From contig SSEL01000037.1 in the NCBI GenBank assembly GCA_008012315.1, positions 1 to 64,000 on the forward strand: 64,000 nt of DNA, in the 5' to 3' direction. A model generated the notes under the pieces. It saw only the letters and a program-made list of their open reading frames with translations, ran no database searches and was not told the DNA's origin. Numbering within the stretch: position 1 is the first letter of the stretch; every line of letters starts with the position of its first letter. This DNA is from Rhodospirillaceae bacterium (GTDB lineage: Bacteria; Pseudomonadota; Alphaproteobacteria; Dongiales; Dongiaceae). Positions 1-16,905 of this stretch are shown here, piece by piece. The position numbers and the translations under genes are program-made.

Positions 1-318
1 GGTCAAGTGTTGGCAAAGCCAGGATCCATTACACCACATACAAGCTTTATGTGCGAAGCCTACATTCTGAAAAAGGAAGAAGGGGGACGTCACACAGCGT
101 TCTTTGCAAACTACCGTCCTCAATTTTACTTCCGGACGACGGACGTGACCGGCATGGTTGCGCTGCCGGAAGGCACGGAAATGGTGATGCCGGGCGACAA
201 CATTGCGATGACGGTGCAGCTGATCGCCCCGATCGCCATGGATGAAGGCCTGCGCTTCGCCATCCGCGAGGGCGGTCGTACCGTCGGCGCCGGCGTCGTC
301 GCCAGCATCATCGAGTAA
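1..318 (+). CDS. tuf: Elongation factor Tu, C-terminal part (5' end outside window)
   Basis: The first 105 codons read in frame from base 1 give the end of EF-Tu, the GTPase that carries aminoacyl-tRNA to the ribosome. What is visible is domain 3, with the family stretch [14 protein letters not shown], then [26 protein letters not shown], a PGDN turn and the usual ending [15 protein letters not shown]. The GTPase domain and domain 2 lie upstream of the window. The gene is followed 103 bases later by tRNA-Trp and secE, the standard alphaproteobacterial arrangement, so it is probably the tuf copy nearest the rpoBC operon. It looks intact up to its TAA stop. Confidence 0.97.
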   Translation, partial: GQVLAKPGSITPHTSFMCEAYILKKEEGGRHTAFFANYRPQFYFRTTDVTGMVALPEGTEMVMPGDNIAMTVQLIAPIAMDEGLRFAIREGGRTVGAGVVASIIE

Positions 319-421
319 GGGATTTGCCGCGGCCCGATTGGGCTGCGGCATCGACCTTTGGTCGGTTCCGGCGGCGGCGCAAGCGGTCGCCGGATCGGCG
401 TTATAGAGGTTCGGCGCGTTT

Positions 422-497
422 AGGAGTGTAGCTCAACTGGTAGAGCACCGGTCTCCAAAACCGGGGGTTGGGGGTTCGAGCCCCTCCACTCCTGCCA
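422..497 (+). tRNA. tRNA-Trp (anticodon CCA)
   Basis: A complete 76-nt cloverleaf can be folded. Acceptor arms AGGAGTG and CACTCCT close it, the anticodon stem is CCGGT/ACCGG with anticodon CCA at 455-457, the T arm contains GGTTCGAG, and the 3' CCA is encoded (495-497). It lies between tuf and secE, as in many proteobacteria, and is probably cotranscribed with one or both. Confidence 0.97.
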
Positions 498-581
498 GCC
501 GGAGGCACAAGGCGGTTTGATCCGCCGGTCGGCAGGCACTAGGCGTCGAAACGAAACGAGTTGGTAACTGGATCGGGCGAC

Positions 582-779
582 ATGGCAAAAAACAGCCCTG
601 TGGAATTTTTCCGGCAGGTCAACCAGGAACGCAAGAAGGTGACCTGGCCCACCCGTAAGGAAACCACGGTCACGACGATCATGGTCTTCGTGATGGTGGT
701 CTTGGCGTCGGTGTTTTTCCTGCTCGTCGATACGTTGCTGGCCACCGGAGCTGACTGGCTCCTCAGGTTGCGGGGGTAA
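582..779 (+). CDS. secE: Preprotein translocase subunit SecE
   Basis: A 65-residue single-span protein, the short form of SecE usual in alphaproteobacteria. SecE clamps SecY in the inner-membrane protein-export channel. The N-terminal amphipathic part contains the family motif [15 protein letters not shown], followed by one hydrophobic segment (about residues 35-58). The ATG at 582 is preferred over an upstream in-frame alternative at 561 because the family begins directly with MAKNSP-like sequence. It ends 4 bases before nusG, the usual secE-nusG pair. Confidence 0.96.
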   Translation: MAKNSPVEFFRQVNQERKKVTWPTRKETTVTTIMVFVMVVLASVFFLLVDTLLATGADWLLRLRG

Positions 780-783
780 GTCG

Positions 784-1314
784 ATGGCGTTCCGTTGGTA
801 TGTGGTTCATGTCTATTCCGGCTTCGAGCGCAAGATCGCTCAGTCGGTCCGCGAGCAGGCGGTCCAGAAGGGAATGGACAAGCTGATCTCCGACGTCCTC
901 GTTCCGATGGAGGAAGTCGTCGAGGTCCGGCGCGGCTCGAAAGTCAATGCCGAGCGCAAGTTTTTCCCCGGCTACGTGCTGGTGAAAATGGAATTGACCG
1001 ATGAGACCTGGCATCTGGTGATGAATACGCCGAAGGTGACCGGCTTCCTCGGTGGCAAGGGCAAGCCCTCGCCGATCTCCGAAGCCGAGGCGATGCGGAT
1101 CCTCACCCAGGTGCAGGAAGGCATCGACCGGCCGAAGCGGTCGATTATTTTCGAAGTGGGCGAACAGGTGCGCGTCAATGACGGCCCGTTCACCTCCTTC
1201 ACCGGTCTGGTCGAGGAAGTCGACGAGGAAAAGGGTCGCCTGAAAGTGGCGGTCTCCATCTTCGGGCGCGCGACCCCGGTGGAACTGGAATACTCGCAGG
1301 TCGAAAAGGTCTGA
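784..1314 (+). CDS. nusG: Transcription termination/antitermination protein NusG
   Basis: A 176-residue NusG. It binds the RNA polymerase clamp to suppress pausing and links polymerase to Rho or to ribosomal protein S10. The N-terminal NGN domain starts [16 protein letters not shown] and includes [12 protein letters not shown]; the C-terminal KOW domain (about residues 120-176) contains [17 protein letters not shown]. Length is normal. It starts 4 bases after secE and precedes rplK by 146 bases. Confidence 0.97.
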   Translation: MAFRWYVVHVYSGFERKIAQSVREQAVQKGMDKLISDVLVPMEEVVEVRRGSKVNAERKFFPGYVLVKMELTDETWHLVMNTPKVTGFLGGKGKPSPISEAEAMRILTQVQEGIDRPKRSIIFEVGEQVRVNDGPFTSFTGLVEEVDEEKGRLKVAVSIFGRATPVELEYSQVEKV

Positions 1315-1460
1315 GGCGCCGTCTCAGGCCTTCGCGGCTTTGCGATATCGCCCGGCGACGGATCGCCGGATTTGAGAGCGCGGGAGGCCGGCCAGGGCCG
1401 TACCGCGGAACCGCAACAGAGATCGGTCCTGCTGGCAGGCGGTCTCCATGAGGTTGGAAC

Positions 1461-1892
1461 ATGGCAAAGAAAATTGAAGGCTATATCAAGTTGCAAATCC
1501 CGGCGGGCAAGGCCAATCCCTCGCCGCCGGTCGGTCCTGCGCTGGGTCAGCGCGGCCTGAACATCATGGCGTTCTGCAAGGAATTCAATGCCGCGACGCA
1601 GCAACTGGAAGCGGGCATGCCGATTCCGGTCGTCATCACGGCCTTTTCGGATCGCTCTTTCACCTTCGTCACCAAGACCCCGCCGGTCAGCTACTTCCTC
1701 AAGAAGGCGGCCAAGATCGACAAGGGGTCGCAGACCCCCGGCCGCGGTTCGGCCGGTCAGGTCACGATGACCCAGGTGCGCGAGATCGCCAAGCAGAAGA
1801 TGGCGGATCTCAACGCGCATGACATCGACGCGGCGGCGGAAATGATCCGCGGTTCGGCCCGCTCGATGGGTCTTCAGGTTGTGGAGGGCTAA
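1461..1892 (+). CDS. rplK: 50S ribosomal protein L11
   Basis: A 143-residue L11, which binds the GTPase-associated region of 23S rRNA and is needed for stringent-factor activation. The N-terminal domain carries the proline-rich [23 protein letters not shown] hallmark region and the C-terminal rRNA-binding domain runs from about residue 75. A GAGG sits upstream of the ATG. Only 3 bases separate it from rplA; in many bacteria L1 represses this pair by binding the leader, though I did not identify an L1 site here. Confidence 0.98.
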   Translation: MAKKIEGYIKLQIPAGKANPSPPVGPALGQRGLNIMAFCKEFNAATQQLEAGMPIPVVITAFSDRSFTFVTKTPPVSYFLKKAAKIDKGSQTPGRGSAGQVTMTQVREIAKQKMADLNAHDIDAAAEMIRGSARSMGLQVVEG

Positions 1893-1895
1893 GAA

Positions 1896-2585
1896 ATGGC
1901 CGGCAAGCGTATTAAGAAGGCGTATGAAGGCATCAACCGCGACAGCTTCTACAGCGTCGATGATGCGGTGAAGGTGATCAAGGCGGCGGCCAAGGCGAAG
2001 TTCGACGAGACCATCGAGGTTTCGATGAATCTCGGTATCGATCCGCGCCATGCCGACCAGAACGTCCGTGGCGTCGTGTCGCTGCCGAACGGCACCGGCA
2101 AGACCCTGCGCGTCGCCGTTTTCGCCAAGGGTCCGAAGGCCGAAGCCGCCAAGGCGGCGGGTGCCGATCTGGTGGGCGCCGAAGACCTGGCCGAGAAGGT
2201 CCAGGCCGGCGAGATGAATTTCGACCGCTGCATCGCCACCCCGGACATGATGGTCCTGGTCGGCAAGCTGGGTAAGGTGCTGGGTCCGCGCGGCCTGATG
2301 CCGAACCCGAAGCTCGGCACCGTCACCAATGACGTCGCCGAAGCGGTGAAGGCGGCCAAGGGCGGCCAGGTCGAATTCCGCGCCGAAAAGGCCGGTATCG
2401 TCCATGCCGGCGTCGGCAAGGCGAGCTTCACCGAGCAGGCGCTGGTGGAAAATGTGAAGGCCTTTGTCGGTGCGATCAATCGCGCCAAGCCCACGGGCGC
2501 CAAGGGCACCTATATTCAGAAAGTGTCGCTTTCCTCGACGATGGGCCCCGGCCTGAAGCTGGAAGTCGGCACGCTGGTCGGCTAA
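1896..2585 (+). CDS. rplA: 50S ribosomal protein L1
   Basis: A 229-residue L1 of normal length, the protein of the mobile L1 stalk near the ribosomal E site. The family signature [19 protein letters not shown] is present at about residues 125-145, and the protein ends KLEVGTLVG. It follows rplK by 3 bases in the same operon. The 358 bases after it hold the probable rplJ leader. Confidence 0.98.
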   Translation: MAGKRIKKAYEGINRDSFYSVDDAVKVIKAAAKAKFDETIEVSMNLGIDPRHADQNVRGVVSLPNGTGKTLRVAVFAKGPKAEAAKAAGADLVGAEDLAEKVQAGEMNFDRCIATPDMMVLVGKLGKVLGPRGLMPNPKLGTVTNDVAEAVKAAKGGQVEFRAEKAGIVHAGVGKASFTEQALVENVKAFVGAINRAKPTGAKGTYIQKVSLSSTMGPGLKLEVGTLVG

Positions 2586-2943
2586 GGCCGGCGGCACTTG
2601 AAGTTGGCGGCCCGGCTGCCAATTTTAACGGATTTCGGCGTCGTTTCGGCGGCGTCGGAGGCGGGTGGCGGTTCGCCGTCACCCGATCCTGTCCAAGACT
2701 GCAGGTCTCTGAAGGGCTCCGGCCCGGCGAGATAATGAGCTGATCGCCTGCAATAGACGGGAGTTGACGCGAATTCGTATCAGCCGATGAGGGTTTTCCC
2801 CTCCTAGACTGCGCGGAACGCGGATTGAACTTCTGGGACAGGCACACCGGATCTTCGGTATGCCCAATGGTCATACGGAAGGTCCAGACGTAACGGACCG
2901 TTCCCGCCGCCAGGCGGAGCGATCCAAGTATCGGAGACGAACA
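2586..2943 (+). other. Long untranslated region between rplA and rplJ
   Basis: This 358-base gap has no credible gene. It contains the putative L10-binding leader (about 2695-2765) and a short hairpin (GAGGG, TTTTC loop, CCCTC) at 2789-2803. The rplJ start has a good GGAG at 2933-2936. An in-frame upstream extension to 2860 lacks family similarity and is treated as untranslated. Confidence 0.7.
2695..2765 (+). ncRNA. Putative L10 leader (rplJ autoregulatory RNA)
   Basis: The position, some 180-250 bases before rplJ, matches where L10-(L12) complexes bind their own mRNA in many bacteria. The sequence forms TGCAGG (2700-2705) with CCTGCA (2747-2752), and inside it GGCTC with GAGC, with an internal loop holding TGA and AATGA-type purines that would suit a kink-turn. 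The call rests on position and hand folding only; a covariance-model search for the L10 leader family would settle it. Confidence 0.5.
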
Positions 2944-3462
2944 GTGGACCGATCTGGCAAGCAGGAACTGGTTTCCGAGCTGCATCAGACCATCAGCGAA
3001 GCCAACTTGGTGGTGATCACCAAGCAGAGCGGGCTGACGGTGGCTGAGGTGAGTGACCTCCGCCGCAAGATGCGGGATGCGGGCGCCGGTTTCAAAGTCG
3101 CTAAGAATCGGCTGGCACAGCTCGCTCTGAAAGGCACTAAGCACGAAGGCCTCGACACGTTGCTCAAGGGACCGACCGCAATCGCGTATTCGGCGGATCC
3201 CGTGGCGGCGGCCAAGGTTGCCGTGACTTTCGCCAATAGCAACGAGAAGCTCACCATCGTCGGTGGTTCGATGGGCACCAACCTGATTGACGCCGCTGGC
3301 GTCAAGGCGTTGGCCACCCTGCCGTCGCTCGACGAGCTTCGCGCCAAGTTGCTCGGCATGCTGCAGACCCCGGCGACCCGTGTCGCCACCGTGGTCCAGG
3401 CACCCGCCGGCCAGCTGGCTCGTGTGTTTGGCGCTTATGCCAAGAAGGGCGAGACCGCGTGA
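2944..3462 (+). CDS. rplJ: 50S ribosomal protein L10
   Basis: A 172-residue L10, the base of the ribosomal stalk that holds the L7/L12 dimers. It begins MDRSGKQELVSELHQ, typical of the alphaproteobacterial family, and includes KNRLAQLALKGT and the C-terminal helix that binds L12. The start is GTG at 2944, with GGAG at 2933-2936 seven bases before it. rplL follows after 60 bases. Translation is probably controlled through the upstream leader by the L10-L12 complex. Confidence 0.96.
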   Translation: MDRSGKQELVSELHQTISEANLVVITKQSGLTVAEVSDLRRKMRDAGAGFKVAKNRLAQLALKGTKHEGLDTLLKGPTAIAYSADPVAAAKVAVTFANSNEKLTIVGGSMGTNLIDAAGVKALATLPSLDELRAKLLGMLQTPATRVATVVQAPAGQLARVFGAYAKKGETA

Positions 3463-3522
3463 CGGTCGATCCGCGTAACAGAAGTTCGCATCGCGTAAGA
3501 AGTTAAAGCCTAGGAGATTGAA

Positions 3523-3897
3523 ATGGCTGATTTGCAGAAGTTGGTTGACGAATTGTCGAAGCTGACGGTCCTCGAGGCCGCTGAGCTGTCCAAGAAGCTG
3601 GAAGAGGCTTGGGGCGTTTCCGCCGCCGCGCCGGTCGCCGTGGCCGCCGCTCCCGGCGCCGCTGCTGCCGCTCCGGCAGCCGAGCAGGACGAATTCACCG
3701 TCGTCCTGGTCGATGGTGGCGACAAGAAGATCAACGTGATTAAGGAAGTCCGCGCCATCACCGGTCTGGGTCTGAAGGAAGCCAAGGATCTGGTCGAGGG
3801 TGCGCCGAAGCCGGTGAAGGAAGGCGTCAACAAGGCCGAAGCCAACGAACTGAAGAAGAAGTTGGAAGAAGCCGGCGCCAAGGTCGAGCTGAAGTAA
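3523..3897 (+). CDS. rplL: 50S ribosomal protein L7/L12
   Basis: A 124-residue L7/L12, the acidic multi-copy stalk protein that recruits translational GTPases. The N-terminal dimerisation domain (about 1-33) is joined by an Ala/Pro-rich flexible hinge (about 36-56, from [14 protein letters not shown]-like sequence) to the C-terminal domain with [18 protein letters not shown] and [19 protein letters not shown]. Its length and architecture are normal. A stem-loop follows it before rpoB. Confidence 0.98.
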   Translation: MADLQKLVDELSKLTVLEAAELSKKLEEAWGVSAAAPVAVAAAPGAAAAAPAAEQDEFTVVLVDGGDKKINVIKEVRAITGLGLKEAKDLVEGAPKPVKEGVNKAEANELKKKLEEAGAKVELK

Positions 3898-3923
3898 GCT
3901 CCGACCGACCGTCTGTAAGCAGG

Positions 3924-3953
3924 GGAAGCGCCGGTTTTGCGACCGGCGCTTCC
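3924..3953 (+). terminator. Stem-loop in the rplL-rpoB gap (attenuator or processing site)
   Basis: A perfect 12-bp stem (GGAAGCGCCGGT with ACCGGCGCTTCC) closes a 6-base loop 27 bases after the rplL stop. There is no U-run after it, so it is unlikely to be a full intrinsic terminator. In Escherichia coli the same gap holds a partial terminator and an RNase III site that lower rpoBC expression relative to rplL; an equivalent role here is an inference from position. Confidence 0.6.
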
Positions 3954-4109
3954 ACGCCGCTTAATGGATGGCTGTTTGGTTGTGAATCAGGCGCCGCTGA
4001 CCGGCGCTGAAAACATCGGTCGGGTGCTCGTTGCCGGCATGAATGAAGGCGACAGGTATTTGCGATCCGGTCTTGGGCGGATCGAGTTGGAACAGACGAG
4101 GGTCAGCTA

Positions 4110-8271
<4,162 letters not shown>

Positions 8272-8273
<2 letters not shown>

Positions 8274-8397
8274 AGCGCGATCGCCGGAGGTGGAAACGTC
8301 CACCTCCGGCGTGAATCACACTCTCGATATTTTTATGAGGAGACGGATTCACGTGATTATCGAACCACTGCGTTCGTCGATAATCACGATCCGGCTC
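8272..8397 (+). repeat. Double-hairpin palindromic element between rpoB and rpoC
   Basis: The element starts in the rpoB stop codon. The left half is AGAGCGCGATCG followed by hairpin 1 (8282-8293 with 8300-8311, 12 bp) and CGTGAATC. The right half is a mirrored version: GAGACGGATTCACGT (8340-8354), hairpin 2 (8352-8363 with 8377-8388, 12 bp) and ACGATCCGGCTC (8386-8397). A second copy with the same flanks but different hairpin arms lies after purB (50476-50560). It looks like a dispersed intergenic repeat sitting inside the rpoBC transcript. Confidence 0.75.
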
Positions 8398-8414
8398 CGT
8401 CGGATCGCTGTTAG

Positions 8415-12632
<4,218 letters not shown>

Positions 12633-12657
12633 GCCGCTTCCGCCGACAGGCTCAAGC

Positions 12658-12689
12658 AAAAGCCCCGCTGGTTACGGCGGGGCTTTTTT
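12658..12689 (+). terminator. Intrinsic terminator after rpoC
   Basis: GCCCCGC (12662-12668) pairs with GCGGGGC (12677-12683), extended by A-T pairs on the outside, and is followed by six T residues. It ends the rplKAJL-rpoBC transcription block and, read on the other strand (A-run before the stem), could also serve the convergent gene at 12717. Confidence 0.9.
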
Positions 12690-12716
12690 GTTTCCGGCAT
12701 TTTCCGGTTTTGAGAC

Positions 12717-13874
12717 TCAGCCGGCATCCGGCACAGCATCCGGCACAGGTGCTGCCGTTCCGTTCCCGCCTTCTTTTGTCATTTCCATGATGCGCCCGAC
12801 CAGCTTCAGCAGGATACGGCTGCTTTCCTGAATATCGGCGGCATAGCTGTGATAGAGCGGCACGCCGAGCGGCCCCAGGGCTTCCTGGCGGATGACCTCG
12901 GCGCAATTGACGATTTCGTCCAAGGGGGCCAGCAATTCATTGCTCAGTTGCGCGAGCAGCCGCAGCATCGCTGCATGGTGATCCCAGCCATCCGCCGTGT
13001 TGTCGCCGCTTGCCGGCAATGGCGACCGTCGGGGCACCTCCCGCAGTGCAATCGTCAAGGCTGGCTGACCGAGCCGGGTCGTCGTGCGGCCGATAACTTC
13101 AACCGGAATTGCTTTACCGTCCAGGCGATGCAGCCGCGCCGCGACCGGCTTGGCATTGGGCAGGCTGAGTTGCGCCAGCAAATGCTCGATGCGCTGCTCC
13201 TCGTCGCCGGCGGGGGCGGTGCCGTTCATGAAGGCGCCGATCGGCGACCCTGTCAGCAATGTGGCCTCGCAGCGCAGCAGCTCTTCCGCCGCCGGGTTCG
13301 CGGCCTGGATGGTGCCGGTGGAATCCAGCAGCATCAGGGCTTCCGGAGCGGCGTCATAGACGAACCGCGCGAGATCGATGTCATGCTCCTGGACGGTGCT
13401 GATCCAGTATTGATCCACGGCATTCCGCAACCCGCGATGCTCCAGCGCATGGGCGATGTGCAGATCCAGTGTGTTGCGGTTCAGCGGCAGCGCAAGGGCG
13501 TCATCGGCACCGGCATCGATTGCATGGCGCAGATCCTCGGCCGACGGCACCAAGGCGACGATCGCCGCACGCGACAGGCCGATTTCTTGACGCAGCCCGC
13601 GCAAAGCCTCGAAATCGCGGCCGTCCGGGCAGGAGATCAGGATCAGATCCCACAAAGCCCCGCTGATACCGGTCTGCGCCGCTTCGGCAAGCGTTTCGAC
13701 ATGGCGAATTTCCCGCAGACGCCGTTGGGCGAGGCAATCCTGGATGGTCTGCAGCAGATCTTCTTCCCCGGCGATCACCAGGATGCGGCAATCTGCCTCG
13801 GAAGACGAGGTCGCTGGCGTCGTTTCGAGCCAGGAATGGATATACTGCGTCAGCAAAACACGCCCCGTCCCCAA
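12717..13874 (-). CDS. Degenerate receiver-PAS-HisKA sensor-like protein, no ATPase domain
   Basis: A 385-residue signalling relative. Residues about 29-147 resemble a response-regulator receiver, but the phospho-acceptor position is Ser81 (DLILIS) and the conserved Lys before Pro is Leu129. A PAS-like domain (about 170-280, LLDSTGTIQAANPAAEELL) follows. Residues about 300-375 match the HisKA dimerisation domain of alphaproteobacterial kinases (EALGPLG, YAADIQES), but the phospho-His is Asn312 (SNELLAPL instead of SHELRTPL) and the protein stops before any HATPase domain. It probably cannot phosphorylate; a scaffold or decoy role is an inference. The start is TTG with GAGG six bases upstream. 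It is convergent with rpoC and divergent from hpnB. Confidence 0.8.
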   Translation of the reverse strand: MGTGRVLLTQYIHSWLETTPATSSSEADCRILVIAGEEDLLQTIQDCLAQRRLREIRHVETLAEAAQTGISGALWDLILISCPDGRDFEALRGLRQEIGLSRAAIVALVPSAEDLRHAIDAGADDALALPLNRNTLDLHIAHALEHRGLRNAVDQYWISTVQEHDIDLARFVYDAAPEALMLLDSTGTIQAANPAAEELLRCEATLLTGSPIGAFMNGTAPAGDEEQRIEHLLAQLSLPNAKPVAARLHRLDGKAIPVEVIGRTTTRLGQPALTIALREVPRRSPLPASGDNTADGWDHHAAMLRLLAQLSNELLAPLDEIVNCAEVIRQEALGPLGVPLYHSYAADIQESSRILLKLVGRIMEMTKEGGNGTAAPVPDAVPDAG

Positions 13875-14001
13875 TTCTTGCCTCGCCAGTCTGGAGACAA
13901 ACCGTTAAACAAATCTTATGGTTTTGCCGCCGGTAAAGGCGGTGTTTTGCAATGCTAGATTTGGGTGGAGCGGAACGGTTTCGACCGCTATAGCTTCGAT
14001 C

Positions 14002-15174
14002 ATGACGGATATCTGGATCGCCATTGCCGGTCTTCCGGTGGGAATTTGGTTCTACCTGCTGCTCTTTCGCGGCCGCTTCTGGCTGGAATTGCCGAAGCCG
14101 GCGGTTTCGACGGCACCGGAAAGCTGGCCCGCTGTCGCCGCCGTGGTCCCGGCGCGCAATGAGGCCGGCGTGGTCGGCCAGGCGGTTGGCGCCCTGCTGC
14201 GCCAGGATTATCCCGCACCCTTTCGGGTCATCCTGGTGGATGACAACAGCGAAGACGGCACGGCCGCCGAAGCACGGGCCGCGGCCGAGGCGGCCGGGGC
14301 TGGCGATCGCCTGACGGTGGTCTCCGGCAAGCGTCTGGCCCAGGGCTGGACCGGTAAGATGTGGGCCGTGCATCAGGGGCTCGGTGCCCTGGAAAAGGCG
14401 ATGCCCTCGGCGCAATACGTGCTGTTGACCGATGCGGATATCGACCATGCACCGGACAGCCTGCGCAATCTCGTCGCCCGCGCCTGTGCCGGCGATGCGA
14501 AAGCCGGGCGATACAAACTGGTTTCGTTGATGGCGCGGCTGCGCACCGATACCTTTGCCGAGAAGGCGCTGATCCCGGCCTATGTCTTCTTTTTCCAGAT
14601 GCTCTATCCCTTCGCCTGGATCAACGATCCCAAGAGCCGCATGGCGGGTGCCGCCGGCGGCTGCATGTTGGTCGAGCGTAAGGCCCTGAAGGTGGCAGGC
14701 GGCATCGCCGCCATCAAGGATGCGCTGATCGACGATTGCGCCCTCGGCCGGGTGATGAAGAAGCAGGGGCCGATCTGGCTCGGCCTCGCCGACAATGTCT
14801 CCAGCCTGCGCGGCTATCCTGCATGGCGCGATATCTGGATGCTGATCGCGCGCTCGGCCTTCACGCAGCTCAATCATTCGGCCTTGCTGCTGATCGGCTG
14901 CGTGCTGGGAATGGTCTTCACCTATCTGCTGGCGCCGATCCTGACCGCCGATGGCAATGCCGGCAGTCGCGGCCTTGGCGTCATGGCCTGGGCGATGATG
15001 ACGCTCAGCTACCTGCCGACGCTTTACTATTATCGCCGCTCGGTTTTGTGGGCGCCCTTCCTGCCGCTGATCGCCGTCTTCTATCTCTTGGCCACGATGG
15101 ATTCCGCCCGCCGGCATTGGCTGGGCCGCGGCGGCGAGTGGAAAGGCCGCATGCAGGCCAAGAAGACGGCATGA
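14002..15174 (+). CDS. hpnB: Hopene-associated glycosyltransferase HpnB
   Basis: A 390-residue GT2-family glycosyltransferase. An N-terminal membrane segment (about 5-24) is followed by the GT-A fold with VPARNEAG, ILVDDNSEDGT and LLTDADIDHAP (nucleotide-sugar and metal Asp residues), an ALIDDCALG catalytic-region motif, and hydrophobic C-terminal spans. HpnB is repeatedly found beside hopanoid genes, but its substrate is not firmly established. It heads a run hpnB-hpnC-hpnD-hpnE with tight spacing. ATG 14002 fits the family start; an upstream in-frame extension has no similarity. Confidence 0.88.
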   Translation: MTDIWIAIAGLPVGIWFYLLLFRGRFWLELPKPAVSTAPESWPAVAAVVPARNEAGVVGQAVGALLRQDYPAPFRVILVDDNSEDGTAAEARAAAEAAGAGDRLTVVSGKRLAQGWTGKMWAVHQGLGALEKAMPSAQYVLLTDADIDHAPDSLRNLVARACAGDAKAGRYKLVSLMARLRTDTFAEKALIPAYVFFFQMLYPFAWINDPKSRMAGAAGGCMLVERKALKVAGGIAAIKDALIDDCALGRVMKKQGPIWLGLADNVSSLRGYPAWRDIWMLIARSAFTQLNHSALLLIGCVLGMVFTYLLAPILTADGNAGSRGLGVMAWAMMTLSYLPTLYYYRRSVLWAPFLPLIAVFYLLATMDSARRHWLGRGGEWKGRMQAKKTA

Positions 15175-15184
15175 GGATGCGCTG

Positions 15185-16057
15185 ATGGCCATGGCAGAAG
15201 ATATCAGCACGCCCTCGGGCAAGGATACCGGCACCGAGAATTTCCCGGTCGGCTCCATCCTCATCCGGCCGGATCTGCGCAGCCATGTGCATGTCTATTA
15301 TCGCTGGGCGCGCATGGCCGACGATATCGTCGATAATCCCGCCCTCTCGCCGGAGGACAAGATCCGCCGCCTCGATCTCATGGAAGAGGTGCTGCTCGAC
15401 CCGACGCGCCAGGATGTGCCGGTGGCCGTGGCGATGCGCGAAAGCCTGAAGGCGACGAAGCTGGATCCGGTCAATTGCACCGATCTGCTGATCGCCTTTC
15501 GTCTCGACGCCACCAAGCTGCGTTACGACGACTGGGCCGACCTGATGCATTACTGCCGCTATTCGGCCTCGCCGGTCGGCCGCTATCTGCTGACCCTGCA
15601 CGGCGAGGCGCCATCCTCGATGCCGCCCTCGGATGCGCTGTGCAATGCCTTGCAGGTGATCAATCACCTGCAGGATTGCGCACTGGATTATCGCGAGATG
15701 AACCGGGTCTATGTACCGGCGGATCATCTCGCCGCCGCGCGGATCGACGTCACCGCCTTGGATGCGCCGCGCAGCAGCCCCGCCTTGCGCCGGGTGCTGG
15801 ACCGCCTGCTGGATGAGACCGAGGAGCTGATGCAGACGGCGCGCCGCCTGCCAAGCGAGGTGCGTGACCTGCGCATGCGCTGTGAAAGCGCGGTCATCGT
15901 GCGCCTGGCGGATAAATTGATCGAGCTGCTGCGGCGGCAGGATCCGCTGGCCAGGCGGGTGAAGTTGAAGAAGCCGGCGATCGCGCTGGCGACATTGCAG
16001 GGAATCGGCCGCGCGGTGCTGCAGGGCGGGCCGTCACGGAAATCGGGGATGCAATGA
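15185..16057 (+). CDS. hpnC: HpnC, hydroxysqualene synthase of the HpnCDE squalene pathway
   Basis: A 290-residue trans-isoprenyl-diphosphate synthase (squalene/phytoene synthase fold). In the HpnCDE pathway, HpnD makes presqualene diphosphate, HpnC converts it to hydroxysqualene and HpnE reduces that to squalene. The first Asp-rich motif is MADDIVDN and the second region is NHLQDCALDYREMNRVYVP. It starts 10 bases after hpnB and overlaps hpnD by 4 bases (ATGA), so translation is probably coupled. Confidence 0.92.
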   Translation: MAMAEDISTPSGKDTGTENFPVGSILIRPDLRSHVHVYYRWARMADDIVDNPALSPEDKIRRLDLMEEVLLDPTRQDVPVAVAMRESLKATKLDPVNCTDLLIAFRLDATKLRYDDWADLMHYCRYSASPVGRYLLTLHGEAPSSMPPSDALCNALQVINHLQDCALDYREMNRVYVPADHLAAARIDVTALDAPRSSPALRRVLDRLLDETEELMQTARRLPSEVRDLRMRCESAVIVRLADKLIELLRRQDPLARRVKLKKPAIALATLQGIGRAVLQGGPSRKSGMQ

Positions 16058-16905
16058 CGGTCGATATCGATAATGCGCTGACGGAGGAGATCGCCGCCAA
16101 GGTGCGGGCGGCCGGCTCGTCGTTCTACAGCGCCATGCGCCTGCTGGCGCCGGACCGCCGGAATGCGATGTATGCGATCTATGCGTTCTGCCGCGAGGTC
16201 GACGATATCGCCGATGACGACGGTCTCAGCGACCAGGAGCGGCATCGCCGGCTGACCGACTGGCGGATCGAAATCGATCGCCTCTATCGCGGCGAGCCGC
16301 AGCATCCGGTGGCACGTGCTTTGCTGCCTTATGTCCGGATGTTCGATCTGCGGCGCGATGATTTCATCGCCGTCATCGACGGCATGGAGATGGACGCCGT
16401 CGTCATCCAGGCGCCGAGCCTGGCCGAACTCGATCTTTATTGCGACCGGGTGGCGAGTGCGGTCGGTCGCCTCTCGGTACGGGCTTTCGGCTCGCGTGAA
16501 CCGCAGGCCGATACGGTCGCGCATCATCTCGGCCGGGCGCTGCAATTGACCAATATCCTGCGCGATATCAGCGAGGATGCCGCCCGCGACCGGCTCTATC
16601 TGCCGCGTGAAATCCTGCAGCAGCATGGCATCGAGGGGACCCAGCCGCAGGCGGTCCTGACGCATCCGAAATTGCGCGCCGTGTGCCGCGAGATGGCGGC
16701 CAAGGCGGAGGATCATTTCATCAAGGCCCAGGCGGCGATGCGGCAATGCTCCAAGCAGGCGATGCGGCCGGCGGCGGTGATGGGCGCCATGTATCACGCC
16801 ATTCTCGACAAGCTGGTCGCCGCCGATTGGCGCGACCTGACACAGCCGGTATCGGTGCCGAAATGGCGCAAGCTGTGGATCGCCTTGCGCCACGGGTTCC
16901 TTTGA
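16054..16905 (+). CDS. hpnD: HpnD, presqualene diphosphate synthase
   Basis: A 283-residue squalene/phytoene synthase homologue, condensing two farnesyl diphosphates to presqualene diphosphate. It carries SSFYSAMRLLAPDRRNAMYAIYAFCREVDDIADD at the N-terminus (first Asp-rich motif) and LTNILRDISEDAARDRLYLP as the second. The ATG overlaps the hpnC stop and the TGA directly abuts the hpnE ATG, making hpnCDE one translational unit. Confidence 0.94.
   Translation: MTVDIDNALTEEIAAKVRAAGSSFYSAMRLLAPDRRNAMYAIYAFCREVDDIADDDGLSDQERHRRLTDWRIEIDRLYRGEPQHPVARALLPYVRMFDLRRDDFIAVIDGMEMDAVVIQAPSLAELDLYCDRVASAVGRLSVRAFGSREPQADTVAHHLGRALQLTNILRDISEDAARDRLYLPREILQQHGIEGTQPQAVLTHPKLRAVCREMAAKAEDHFIKAQAAMRQCSKQAMRPAAVMGAMYHAILDKLVAADWRDLTQPVSVPKWRKLWIALRHGFL

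Noticed and set aside
2860-2943. In-frame N-terminal extension of rplJ
   Set aside because: The added residues do not match L10, and the GTG at 2944 has a proper GGAG and the family start.
3924-3953. Reading the rplL-rpoB stem-loop as a complete intrinsic terminator
   Set aside because: It lacks a U-run, and full termination would silence rpoBC, for which I see no separate strong promoter.
13501-15264. 587-codon minus-strand frame across hpnB
   Set aside because: Antisense to hpnB, with no recognisable protein sequence.
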